NCBI RefSeq assembly: GCF_000682715.1
Contig: NZ_AWFH01000011.1
Coordinates: 1 to 50,376, forward strand
Direction of reading: 5' to 3'
Source of the DNA: Hyphomonas atlantica corrig.
GTDB taxonomy: Bacteria > Pseudomonadota > Alphaproteobacteria > Caulobacterales > Hyphomonadaceae
DNA length: 50,376 nt
In this document: in pieces, positions 7,346 through 13,786 of the stretch
Numbering within the stretch: the first letter of the stretch is position 1
Layout of the letters: every line of letters begins with the position of its first letter
Notes under the pieces: generated by a model
What the model was told of the DNA's origin: nothing
Databases searched by the model: none
What the model saw: the letters and a program-made list of their open reading frames with translations, nothing else
Position numbers and translations under genes: made by a program

Positions 7346-7370
7346 GAGGGCGCCGCCTGTGTGCTGCGTA
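7346..7370 (+). promoter_or_regulatory. Predicted CnrH-like ECF promoter of the Met/His-rich gene
   Basis: GAGGG, 12 bases, GCTGCGTA, identical in both blocks and in spacing to the site before the cnrYXH-like operon. The predicted transcript start is near 7377, about 50 nt before the ATG at 7429. Confidence 0.72.
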
Positions 7371-7383
7371 ATACGTTGCAAGT

Positions 7384-7400
7384 GCCCAATACCCTTGGGC
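7384..7400. promoter_or_regulatory. GCCCAA-N5-TTGGGC palindrome in the 5' leader
   Basis: Perfect 6-bp arms around taccc, located just downstream of the predicted start of transcription of the Met/His-rich gene. It could be a repressor operator or a small leader hairpin. It shares a CCCTTGGG core with the palindrome before copA. Confidence 0.4.
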
Positions 7401-7428
7401 TCGAATAATTATATAAAGGATGCCCCTC

Positions 7429-7890
7429 ATGAAACCAATCTTGATCACCGCCGCCGCTATTTTTGCCTTGTCGCCCACGGCCTTGGCTCAAGACGGCCAC
7501 AAGACGCACGATCACAGCGAAACACCTGCCGTTGAAGCAGAGGCAGACGCCGCCGAGGCCAAAACCTGCATGGCGGGTCATGAAGGCATGGAGGGCATGG
7601 AGGGCTGTATGGCCAACATGGAAGATAAGATGGCTGAAGGTCATATGATGGACCATGGCGGCGATCACATGATGGATAGCGACAAACCCATGATGGGCGA
7701 GGGCGGCATGGCGATGGACATGGACAAAATGACGGAACATGGCGCGGATGGCCATAAAATGCATGACGCATCAGGCGAGCATCCAATGTCTCCGGAAGAC
7801 TGTCAGGCCAAGCATGAAGCCATGGGCCATGATCCAGCTGAGCACTGCCCAATGATGACGGGCGATAAGGAGGAGGCTGCCACAGAATAA
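7429..7890 (+). CDS. Met/His-rich periplasmic (copper-binding) protein
   Basis: A 153-aa protein with a clear Sec signal peptide (MKPILITAAAIFALSPTALA, then Q). The mature part is dominated by Met, His, Asp and Glu, in motifs such as MEGMEGCMANM, GHMMDHGGDHMMDSD and GGMAMDMDKM, plus Cys-containing CMAGHEG and EHCPMM. Such composition is typical of periplasmic copper/silver buffers, but the protein belongs to no family I can name. The ATG at 7429 was chosen over 7420 because the AAAGGA ribosome site at 7415-7420 is correctly spaced only for the former. The upstream promoter matches the copA and cnrYXH-like promoters, which supports a copper role. Confidence 0.85.
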   Translation: MKPILITAAAIFALSPTALAQDGHKTHDHSETPAVEAEADAAEAKTCMAGHEGMEGMEGCMANMEDKMAEGHMMDHGGDHMMDSDKPMMGEGGMAMDMDKMTEHGADGHKMHDASGEHPMSPEDCQAKHEAMGHDPAEHCPMMTGDKEEAATE

Positions 7891-7927
7891 GGCGTTTTCG
7901 GGCGTTGTTGTTCAGCGCCGCCGCCTT

Positions 7928-7979
7928 GGTCCCGGGCCCTCGCAGTGCGTCCCCCCCCCTTACATTGCGAAGGCCCGGA
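7928..7979. ncRNA. Stem-loop with a C9 apical loop (first of two)
   Basis: Arms ggtcccgggcc (7928-7938) and ggcccggacc (7970-7979) pair with one bulge and are extended by tcgca/tgcga. The apical loop contains nine consecutive C residues (7951-7959). It lies in a 317-bp gene-free gap between the Met/His-rich gene and the Rieske gene. It may be part of a small RNA or of the 5' leader of the Rieske mRNA. No function is established. Confidence 0.4.
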
Positions 7980-7984
7980 CCAGA

Positions 7985-8006
7985 AATTGTTCGCTGCGAC
8001 GAACAA
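7985..8006. repeat. attgttcg / cgaacaat hairpin
   Basis: Perfect 8-bp arms around ctgcga. The hairpin sits exactly between the two C9-loop structures, giving three hairpins in a row. Confidence 0.5.
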
Positions 8007-8011
8007 TGAAC

Positions 8012-8060
8012 CAGAACGCGATCATGCCCTCCCCCCCCCTTCTCGTGCGATCTCGTTCTG
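8012..8060. ncRNA. Stem-loop with a C9 apical loop (second of two)
   Basis: Arms cagaacg (8012-8018) and cgttctg (8054-8060) pair perfectly, with a further gatc/gatc pairing after a small bulge. The apical region again holds exactly nine C residues followed by TT (8031-8041). The repeated architecture argues against chance. Confidence 0.4.
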
Positions 8061-8207
8061 AACTTGCCGCGTCCCATATGCCCTCCAAAGCCATCATGGG
8101 GCGCGGCAAGATTTTCAATGAAGGACAGCAGGCTGCAATAAGTCCTGTAATGAAAAAGGTGTGCCCAGCGTCTGTTCCAGTGATGAAGGCTTCAGGGAGT
8201 ATATTTC

Positions 8208-8762
8208 ATGTCAGACACCGTTCCCGCAGATCCAGAGCGACGTGATTTTATCTTTATTGCGACGACTGCCGCAGCTGCCGCTGGAGCAGGCTTAGCGGCC
8301 TGGCCGCTTGTTGATCAGATGAACCCCGCCAGCGACACACGTGCGTCAAGTTCGCTCGATGTAGACGTTTCGAAAATACCGGTTGGCGGTGAAATCCGGG
8401 TTCTGATCGGCAGCAAGCCGTTTTTTATTCGCCGCCGCACCGAAGCGGAGATCGCCGCTGCCAATAGCGTGAATATTGAGCGATTACCGGACCCCGAGAC
8501 GGATGAAGCCCGCTTAAGACCCCGCCCCGATGGCACGCTCAACCCCGCTATATTGATTACATCGGGCGTCTGTACCCATCTTGGCTGTGTGCCGGTTGGT
8601 CCAAATCAGGGCGCGGTCGGAGACTATGGCGGCTGGTACTGTCCCTGCCACGGATCGCATTATGATATTTCTGGGCGGATCAGAAAAGGACCGGCGCCGC
8701 TGAATCTGCCTGTCCCAGACTATGTCTATCTGACCAATGATTTAGTGACGATCTCGATTTGA
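8208..8762 (+). CDS. petA: Rieske iron-sulfur subunit of a cytochrome bc1-type complex, orphan copy
   Basis: A 184-aa ubiquinol-cytochrome c reductase Rieske protein. Residues 11-37 form the membrane anchor with a twin-arginine start (RRDFIFIATTAAAAAGAGLA). The 2Fe-2S ligands and disulfide are intact: C122-T-H124-LG-C127 and C145-P-C147-H148-GS. The C-terminal GRIRKGPAPLNLPVP is characteristic. The ribosome site is GGGAG 9 nt before the ATG. No cytochrome b or c1 gene is nearby; instead it is followed by an unknown anchored protein. It is therefore probably a second copy recruited to this metal-resistance block, possibly to replace a copper-damaged subunit. That role is inference. Confidence 0.93.
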   Translation: MSDTVPADPERRDFIFIATTAAAAAGAGLAAWPLVDQMNPASDTRASSSLDVDVSKIPVGGEIRVLIGSKPFFIRRRTEAEIAAANSVNIERLPDPETDEARLRPRPDGTLNPAILITSGVCTHLGCVPVGPNQGAVGDYGGWYCPCHGSHYDISGRIRKGPAPLNLPVPDYVYLTNDLVTISI

Positions 8763-8802
8763 AAAACCGATTTGGAGCGCTTGTCACCAAGAGCGACAGA
8801 CA

Positions 8803-9321
8803 ATGAAACACCAATTTGAAAACGCACACCTGATCGTCTTTCTTGTACTTTGCCTGTTTGCCCTTGCGGGCTTGAGTCTTTTAGGAGCGGCGGGTGGCGG
8901 GACCAACAAGTCTCAAGGCGAGCTGCAACGCGCTGATCTGGTGGCCGGACCTGCCGACGGCGCTGAACTTCATCCCGGCAAATCTTACGTGTTCATCGTG
9001 AAGTTCAATGCGGATGAGGGATTAGCTGAAATTCTTGCGCTCTACCGCCCGCAGCGCGAGCGCGCTGTTCAGGCATTCGGCGTTTGGGCGCGGGACAAGC
9101 CAGCGTTTCGCGGACTGGCGCTGGACCGTGTCGCATATTCTGGTGAGGCGCTGCTGATTTACGACCCTCGTACGGATGATAGGATACCACGTCCAACGCT
9201 CGACGAAATAACACAGCAGCTCAATGCGTCGCCATTCGTGAGATATGCAGACCTTGATTCGATCGTGCAGGCCCAGTCGGCAGCGTGCCATAAAAATTGC
9301 GCTCAAGCGTTAGGTGATTAA
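8803..9321 (+). CDS. Unrecognised membrane-anchored periplasmic protein
   Basis: A 172-aa protein with one N-terminal membrane helix (LIVFLVLCLFALAGLSLLGAA) and a periplasmic domain of about 135 residues. The domain reads SYVFIVKFNADEGLAEILAL, later VAYSGEALLIYDP, then ITQQLNASPFVRYADLDSIV. This alternation (strand, helix, strand, helix, then P-x-V-x-Y-x-x-x-D) resembles subtilisin propeptide / inhibitor-I9 modules, but I cannot confirm it. Two C-terminal Cys residues (AACHKNCAQ) could bind metal or form a disulfide. It follows petA by 40 bp in the same direction and overlaps the convergent oxidoreductase gene by 4 bp. Confidence 0.7.
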   Translation: MKHQFENAHLIVFLVLCLFALAGLSLLGAAGGGTNKSQGELQRADLVAGPADGAELHPGKSYVFIVKFNADEGLAEILALYRPQRERAVQAFGVWARDKPAFRGLALDRVAYSGEALLIYDPRTDDRIPRPTLDEITQQLNASPFVRYADLDSIVQAQSAACHKNCAQALGD

Positions 9322-10439
9322 TTGTGGACGCCATGCTCGCACCAAATGCAGCTACAATCTTCATGAGTGCAGCTGGGGTCTGCGAGCGGCGCTCGAAAAC
9401 GGCGCCGCGCCAGAGGAAATAGAAGACGTTTTACAACTGATGGGCGGTATGCCCGCCGGAGGGCCTCGCCTGTGTCGGTGCGGGCAAGATGTCCAACCAT
9501 GAAATCAATTCCGCGACGCCCAGCCATATTGAATAAGAAGCGATTGACCACGCCAGTTCTAAGCGTTGGCTGGAGCGTTTTTCGCCAAGCCTGACGATAG
9601 CTGGCTTCTCCAATTATGCTTTCAGCGGCCAACCGACCCGAGCGCATAGCATAGCGCAATCCGAAGCCGGCCAGCGCATCCTGGAAGCCGGCATGCTCAC
9701 CGATCACGGGATAACCGCCTTGCAGCGCTGTTCGCGGTAAGCGGGTATTACCGAAACCGCCAAATGCCCGGGGGTTCTGCATGCGCAGTCCGGCATGACG
9801 CTCGAAAAACGCTACCGTCTCGGAAAGGTGTAATGCCTGGTCGCGAAAGCCGGTAAACATGCAGCTTGCCACAGTGCCTCGTCCCTGATGCACAAGCAGA
9901 TAGGCGTAGCCTTTTGGCGCCAGCGCAGGGTCCAGGGCGAGCCAGGCACCATCGGCCATCTCTGTATCGAAGATCTTTCCGACAGCAATGATGTCCGCGC
10001 GCCGAGGGCCGCCGGCAAGCACCATCTCGCCTGATGTTTGCGCTACGCGGTCATTGAAGCGAACCTCCACGCCAGCCGCGACGGCCTGTTCGAGAAGTCC
10101 GCGGTCCAAACTGCCGTCTGCGCGGCCTCGCCTCAGCAAGTAGAATAATGGACGCGCGCCATACACGCGATGAGACTTGGCCTGGCTGTCGAAGACAATG
10201 CCTGTCTTTACGCCGCGGTGTTCAAAATTTATATTGATCCCGGCTGAGACAAGCTCTTCGAGCACGTCTTGTGGATCGGTCCAGTTTTCCAGACCTTGAA
10301 AATCACCATGAAAGCGGTGTCCGACATCACGATGCCACTCGCGCACGATCACTTTGCGACCGGCTCGCGCCAGAACCGTCGCGCACACAAGGCCCGAGGG
10401 GCCGGCGCCAACAATCGTGATGTCGGTCTTCGTCGTCAT
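9318..10439 (-). CDS. FAD-dependent oxidoreductase, geranylgeranyl-reductase-like
   Basis: A 373-aa flavoprotein. The N-terminal dinucleotide-binding fold shows ITIVGAGPSGLVCATVLARAG, and a second FAD motif appears around GYPVIGEHAGFQDALAGFGL, with RYAMRSGRLAAE after it. These features fit the NAD(P)/FAD-dependent, geranylgeranyl-reductase-like group. An unusual C-terminal Cys cluster (CTHEDCSCIWC) follows the catalytic domain and could hold a metal or Fe-S centre. The ATG lies 1 bp after the stop of the fatty acid desaturase gene, so both are probably cotranscribed and act on the same lipid or isoprenoid substrate. Confidence 0.82.
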   Translation of the reverse strand: MTTKTDITIVGAGPSGLVCATVLARAGRKVIVREWHRDVGHRFHGDFQGLENWTDPQDVLEELVSAGININFEHRGVKTGIVFDSQAKSHRVYGARPLFYLLRRGRADGSLDRGLLEQAVAAGVEVRFNDRVAQTSGEMVLAGGPRRADIIAVGKIFDTEMADGAWLALDPALAPKGYAYLLVHQGRGTVASCMFTGFRDQALHLSETVAFFERHAGLRMQNPRAFGGFGNTRLPRTALQGGYPVIGEHAGFQDALAGFGLRYAMRSGRLAAESIIGEASYRQAWRKTLQPTLRTGVVNRFLFNMAGRRGIDFMVGHLARTDTGEALRRAYRPSVVKRLLFPLARRRFRAPLADPSCTHEDCSCIWCEHGVHN

Positions 10440-10440
10440 T

Positions 10441-11505
10441 CTATTGTATCATTGGCAACGTCTCTTTCTCACCGCACAAGGCCCGCGCGGTTTTGAACGA
10501 GACCAGCCTTCGAGTGCTGGTGTCCCAGAGTTTCAGCCGTGTGGTTTTAAAGCTGTCTAAAAGGGTCATCCGGCCGATCCTTGCGAGAGGAGGGTGGTCG
10601 CGCAGGACTTGCTGCAAACGATAGAACGGCACACGGCTATTGAGATGGTGGACATGATGGATGCCAATATTCGCCGTCAACCATCGCAAAGGTTGAGGCA
10701 AATCATAGAAAGAGCTGCCATGGAGGGCAGCTTCATGGAGTTGCCAGGTGTCATTGCCGTCCCAGACGGTCTGTTCAAACTGGTGCTGCACATAGAACAG
10801 CCAAACACCGATGATTGCGGCAAGCATTGTAATCAGTAGATATACCACCAGGAAGGGGAGCCAGCCGACCGCGGCGATGCCTCCAATGAGAAGCGCAGCA
10901 ACTGCAATATTGGTGCCCATCACGCTGAGCCAATACTTCATGCCAGCGCGCAAGAAGCCTATCGGGAGGCGATGGTGAAACAGGAAAATGAAAATTGGCC
11001 CGACCCCAAACAAGACGAATGGATTGCGATAGAGCCGATAAGCGAGACGGCCTGAAAACGAGCGGGAATTGTATTCTTCGACGGTCAGGGTCATGATGTC
11101 GCCAATGCCGCGCCGGTCGAGGTTTCCCTGCGAACTGTGATGTACATTATGCGATCGCTTCCAGAGGTCGAAAGGCGTCAGGGTTAAAACGCCGATGACG
11201 CGCCCGGTCCAATCATTGGCGCGTTTCGATTTGAAAAATGCACCATGTGAGCAGTCATGCTGGATCATGAACAATCGAACCAGAAATCCTGATGCTGCGG
11301 CGCTGAACAAAACGGTAAGCCAATAATTAATGCTGGTTGACCAGACCGCAGCGCCCGCAAGAATTAAAATAGGGACCATTGTAATAGTCAGTTCGAACAG
11401 GCTTCGAACCATCGAGGGCTCTCGATAGCCGGCTAATATCTTTACCCAATCTCTGGCAGGGGGATGCGATGACGCAGCGCTCTGAGGTGTGGCCAGATAT
11501 GTCAT
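10441..11505 (-). CDS. Membrane fatty acid desaturase
   Basis: A 354-aa integral membrane di-iron desaturase. The three His boxes are present: HDCSHGAFF, HNVHHSSQGN and HHVHHLNSRVPFY. They are separated by hydrophobic segments as in the DesA/acyl-lipid desaturase group. The enzyme would introduce a double bond into membrane acyl chains using electrons from a ferredoxin or flavoprotein. The downstream FAD oxidoreductase gene begins 1 bp after this gene's stop and could be its partner. Full length for the family. Confidence 0.92.
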   Translation of the reverse strand: MTYLATPQSAASSHPPARDWVKILAGYREPSMVRSLFELTITMVPILILAGAAVWSTSINYWLTVLFSAAASGFLVRLFMIQHDCSHGAFFKSKRANDWTGRVIGVLTLTPFDLWKRSHNVHHSSQGNLDRRGIGDIMTLTVEEYNSRSFSGRLAYRLYRNPFVLFGVGPIFIFLFHHRLPIGFLRAGMKYWLSVMGTNIAVAALLIGGIAAVGWLPFLVVYLLITMLAAIIGVWLFYVQHQFEQTVWDGNDTWQLHEAALHGSSFYDLPQPLRWLTANIGIHHVHHLNSRVPFYRLQQVLRDHPPLARIGRMTLLDSFKTTRLKLWDTSTRRLVSFKTARALCGEKETLPMIQ

Positions 11506-11563
11506 GAGCTGATCTTTCTTGGCTGCCCTGGCGCAGGTAGGAGCGGGATGGATAAAGGGATGC

Positions 11564-12439
11564 TCATTCTGCGGATAACATCTCGGCGTCGGATTGAGCG
11601 GGCGCCAGAAGCTCCCTTAATTGAGGTGCGGCGCTTTTAACGGCTTTGGCTCCAGCAGCGATGCAGCGACCAGTGTGTTGAAAGTCGAACAACCCGATCT
11701 GAGCGTCGTAATGCGGGGTCAACACCAGATCAGCGTGTTCGTAGCGTGATCTCGAAAAGGCTTTATGAGTGATTTCGATCGAGCGCAGGAAGACATCCAG
11801 CCCATTTTGAGGTGGATGATCGCTAATGCGTTGACCCGGATCGAGCGTGATAACATGATCCACGCCTGCATTTCTCACAATGTCCACGGGTGAGCTATCA
11901 GAGTAGCCGCCATCAACCAGGAGATGCTTGCCGTCTTCAAAAGGTGGTAAGATGCCGGCGATCGCCGAGCTGGCATAAACCGCATCGACGGCATGCCCCT
12001 TTGTTTTAATGATCCTTTCACCGCTCAGAATATCCGTTGCCGTAATCAGGGTTTTCACACGGCCTTGCTGCAGGTCTTTGCCAAGGGTTAAATCTTCGAT
12101 CACCGAACGTCCCCAATCGACGGTGTGCGCTCCAATACCCCAGCCAAAGGTTAGAGACTTAAGATCACGCCCAGCCAATACGAAACTTTTGAGCTTTTCC
12201 TTTAGGCCGTGCGTTTTGAACGCTGGCAGGCGAGGGAAGCCCGATACATCCATCTCTCTCAAGTCCTGGTACCAGTTCGGATTGAGCGAATAGGTGGCAG
12301 CGACGAGCGCGCCGATCGAAACTCCAGCAACAACTCTTGGATAATATCCAAGATGGTTGAGCGCTCTGAGGGCTCCAACATGCGCCATCCCGCGCGCACC
12401 GCCGCCGGCTAGAACGAGGCCAAAGCTCTTGTGCTGCAT
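11564..12439 (-). CDS. Patatin-like phospholipase
   Basis: A 291-aa patatin-family lipid acyl hydrolase. The oxyanion loop is GLVLAGGGARGMAHVGAL, the nucleophile elbow is GVSIGALVA (Ser of GxSxG), and the catalytic Asp lies in the DGG motif (LLVDGGYSDSSPV). It is a single-domain, probably cytoplasmic enzyme of the RssA type, without a signal peptide. It precedes the desaturase gene by 58 bp in the same direction, making a lipid-remodelling cluster with it. Confidence 0.93.
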   Translation of the reverse strand: MQHKSFGLVLAGGGARGMAHVGALRALNHLGYYPRVVAGVSIGALVAATYSLNPNWYQDLREMDVSGFPRLPAFKTHGLKEKLKSFVLAGRDLKSLTFGWGIGAHTVDWGRSVIEDLTLGKDLQQGRVKTLITATDILSGERIIKTKGHAVDAVYASSAIAGILPPFEDGKHLLVDGGYSDSSPVDIVRNAGVDHVITLDPGQRISDHPPQNGLDVFLRSIEITHKAFSRSRYEHADLVLTPHYDAQIGLFDFQHTGRCIAAGAKAVKSAAPQLRELLAPAQSDAEMLSAE

Positions 12440-12507
12440 ATTGCCTCCTTCAAGCTGGATGAGCCTGTAGCAGTGTAAACTTGAATGTTTAGGTATCCCT
12501 CAGTTCC

Positions 12508-12533
12508 GCGATCCGCCTGGTCCGGCGGATCGC
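12508..12533. terminator. 10-bp perfect hairpin after the copper/methyltransferase operon
   Basis: Arms gcgatccgcc (12508-12517) and ggcggatcgc (12524-12533) with a 6-nt loop. It lies between the stop of the methyltransferase gene (12548) and the start of the patatin gene. It is well placed to end the long minus-strand operon. No T tract follows. Confidence 0.5.
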
Positions 12534-12547
12534 AAGAATGAGAAGGG

Positions 12548-13231
12548 CTAGGAAGGCAAATCATTCGGGCGGGATTGCGTGAGGGTCTCTAAGCGTCCCC
12601 AACGCGGCCAGAAGCGCGGAGTGACCGCGGCGTAGGCGCGATACTCGTCGCCGAATGCGGCTTCGGCGTCCTTCTCCTCTTTCAGAGCGAGACGGACATA
12701 CATGAAGACAAGAACCGGGAACATGATCAGGGTCAGGATGGTCGGCCATTGCAGCAAGAAGCCAAACATGATCAACACAAATCCAGCATATTGCGGGTGG
12801 CGCATGCGGGCATAAATGCCGGTCTTGGCGAGCTTGCCGCTGCGTAGCGCCCCGTGCAGGATCGGCCAGCCCCATGACAAAACGCTAAAACCCAGCAAAA
12901 TGAAGCCGAGGCTTGCAAAGTGGAATGGGCCAAAGTGTGGATTGCCCTGCCAGCCGAAAATCATCTCCCAGAAATGCCCGGAATCATGGGCGAACCAATT
13001 GATGTCGGGAAACTGCGATTCTAGCCATGGCGAGAGAAAGTAGATCGAAAGTGGGAAACCATACATCTCGGTAAAAAGGGCGATGACAAAACCGCTAAAG
13101 GCGCCAAATGACGTCCAGTCTTTTGACTTGGATGGCTTTGCGAAACTAAACGCGAAAATGATGAAGATGGCCGAGTTCAGGATCACCAGGAACCAGAGAC
13201 CATATTCAGAATGGGCCATGCTCTCACTCAT
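12548..13231 (-). CDS. ICMT/PEMT-like membrane methyltransferase
   Basis: A 227-aa polytopic protein of the isoprenylcysteine carboxyl methyltransferase/phospholipid methyltransferase type. The C-terminal signature is present: MRHPQYAGFVLIMFGFLLQW, followed by the conserved EE pair in ALKEEKDAEAAFGDEYRAY. There are about five to six membrane helices. Such genes recur beside CPx copper ATPases and DUF2933 proteins in proteobacterial metal islands, but the substrate is unknown. It overlaps the DUF2933 gene by 4 bp and is the last gene of the operon. Confidence 0.85.
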   Translation of the reverse strand: MSESMAHSEYGLWFLVILNSAIFIIFAFSFAKPSKSKDWTSFGAFSGFVIALFTEMYGFPLSIYFLSPWLESQFPDINWFAHDSGHFWEMIFGWQGNPHFGPFHFASLGFILLGFSVLSWGWPILHGALRSGKLAKTGIYARMRHPQYAGFVLIMFGFLLQWPTILTLIMFPVLVFMYVRLALKEEKDAEAAFGDEYRAYAAVTPRFWPRWGRLETLTQSRPNDLPS

Positions 13232-13515
13232 CGCCGTGTCCTCCAGTCATCATCCTCATCCAGTTGGGACGGGCTCTGGCCTTCGTGATTGCCATGGCCG
13301 CCATGGCCTCCATGTCCGCCCATTGAGCTGTGCATGAAGAGGTGCATCACGCCGCAAAGAAGCAGGAAGCCAACAAGGAAGACCGCATCAGCGGGAATGT
13401 GAGCGCGGTGTTCATAGAATAAAAGAAACCCGATCGCTCCGGCGAAGACCAAAAGCGGCAGCCAAAACCGGCTGCCTTTTGGCTGATGGTCGTCATGATC
13501 AGAATGGTTGTGCAC
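13228..13515 (-). CDS. DUF2933-family small membrane protein, His-rich
   Basis: A 95-aa protein with two membrane helices (FWLPLLVFAGAIGFLLFYEH and AVFLVGFLLLCGVMHLFMH). It is followed by a GGHGGHGGHGNHEG metal-binding tail and preceded by a short His-rich N-terminus (MHNHSDHDDH). This is the DUF2933 arrangement usually found in copper-resistance operons. It overlaps the methyltransferase gene by 4 bp and follows the small LV-repeat membrane protein by 22 bp. Confidence 0.85.
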   Translation of the reverse strand: MHNHSDHDDHQPKGSRFWLPLLVFAGAIGFLLFYEHRAHIPADAVFLVGFLLLCGVMHLFMHSSMGGHGGHGGHGNHEGQSPSQLDEDDDWRTRR

Positions 13516-13537
13516 GGCGATTGCTCCTATGGCGGGA

Positions 13538-13786
13538 TCAGAACGGACGGGATCCGCGGGTTGACGATGATGGGTTTGTTACGCGGCTCCGGCCTGAAGG
13601 CCTCAAACCGGTTAGTTGCGCCGCAAAAATAAAAACGATCAGCAGCCAGTCTTGCCAGCTCAAATGCCCGGCATGATCCAGGACCAGGACCAGGACCAGG
13701 ACCAGGAGCAGGAGGGCTCCGATGCTGAGCGCTCTGAGGCAGAGCGTCAAAAATCCGAAACCCGGAACAAAACCTCGCACTGTCAT
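13538..13786 (-). CDS. Small membrane protein with an LV-repeat helix
   Basis: An 82-aa protein I do not recognise. Two hydrophobic segments are visible: a first helix that includes LLLLVLVLVLVL, encoded by a hexanucleotide tandem repeat, and WQDWLLIVFIFAAQLTGL. The C-terminus is Ser/Arg-rich and polar. It starts inside the last codons of the copper ATPase gene (4-bp overlap) and precedes the DUF2933 gene, so it is part of the copper operon. It may be a small accessory subunit of the ATPase. The repeat suggests that helix length can vary between strains. Confidence 0.65.
   Translation of the reverse strand: MTVRGFVPGFGFLTLCLRALSIGALLLLVLVLVLVLDHAGHLSWQDWLLIVFIFAAQLTGLRPSGRSRVTNPSSSTRGSRPF
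13678..13713. repeat. CCAGGA hexanucleotide tandem repeat
   Basis: Five perfect CCAGGA units (13678-13707) followed by one GCAGGA unit. The repeat is in frame in the minus-strand small membrane protein, where each unit encodes Val-Leu in a membrane helix. Slippage would change the helix by two residues without a frameshift. Confidence 0.9.

Noticed and set aside
8001..8017. Possible LexA box (GAAC repeats)
   Set aside because: The GAAC copies are not seven bases apart; they belong to the hairpin array.
7951..8039. Poly-C tracts as phase-variation switches
   Set aside because: Neither C9 tract lies in a coding frame or between plausible promoter elements, so a structural role is more likely.
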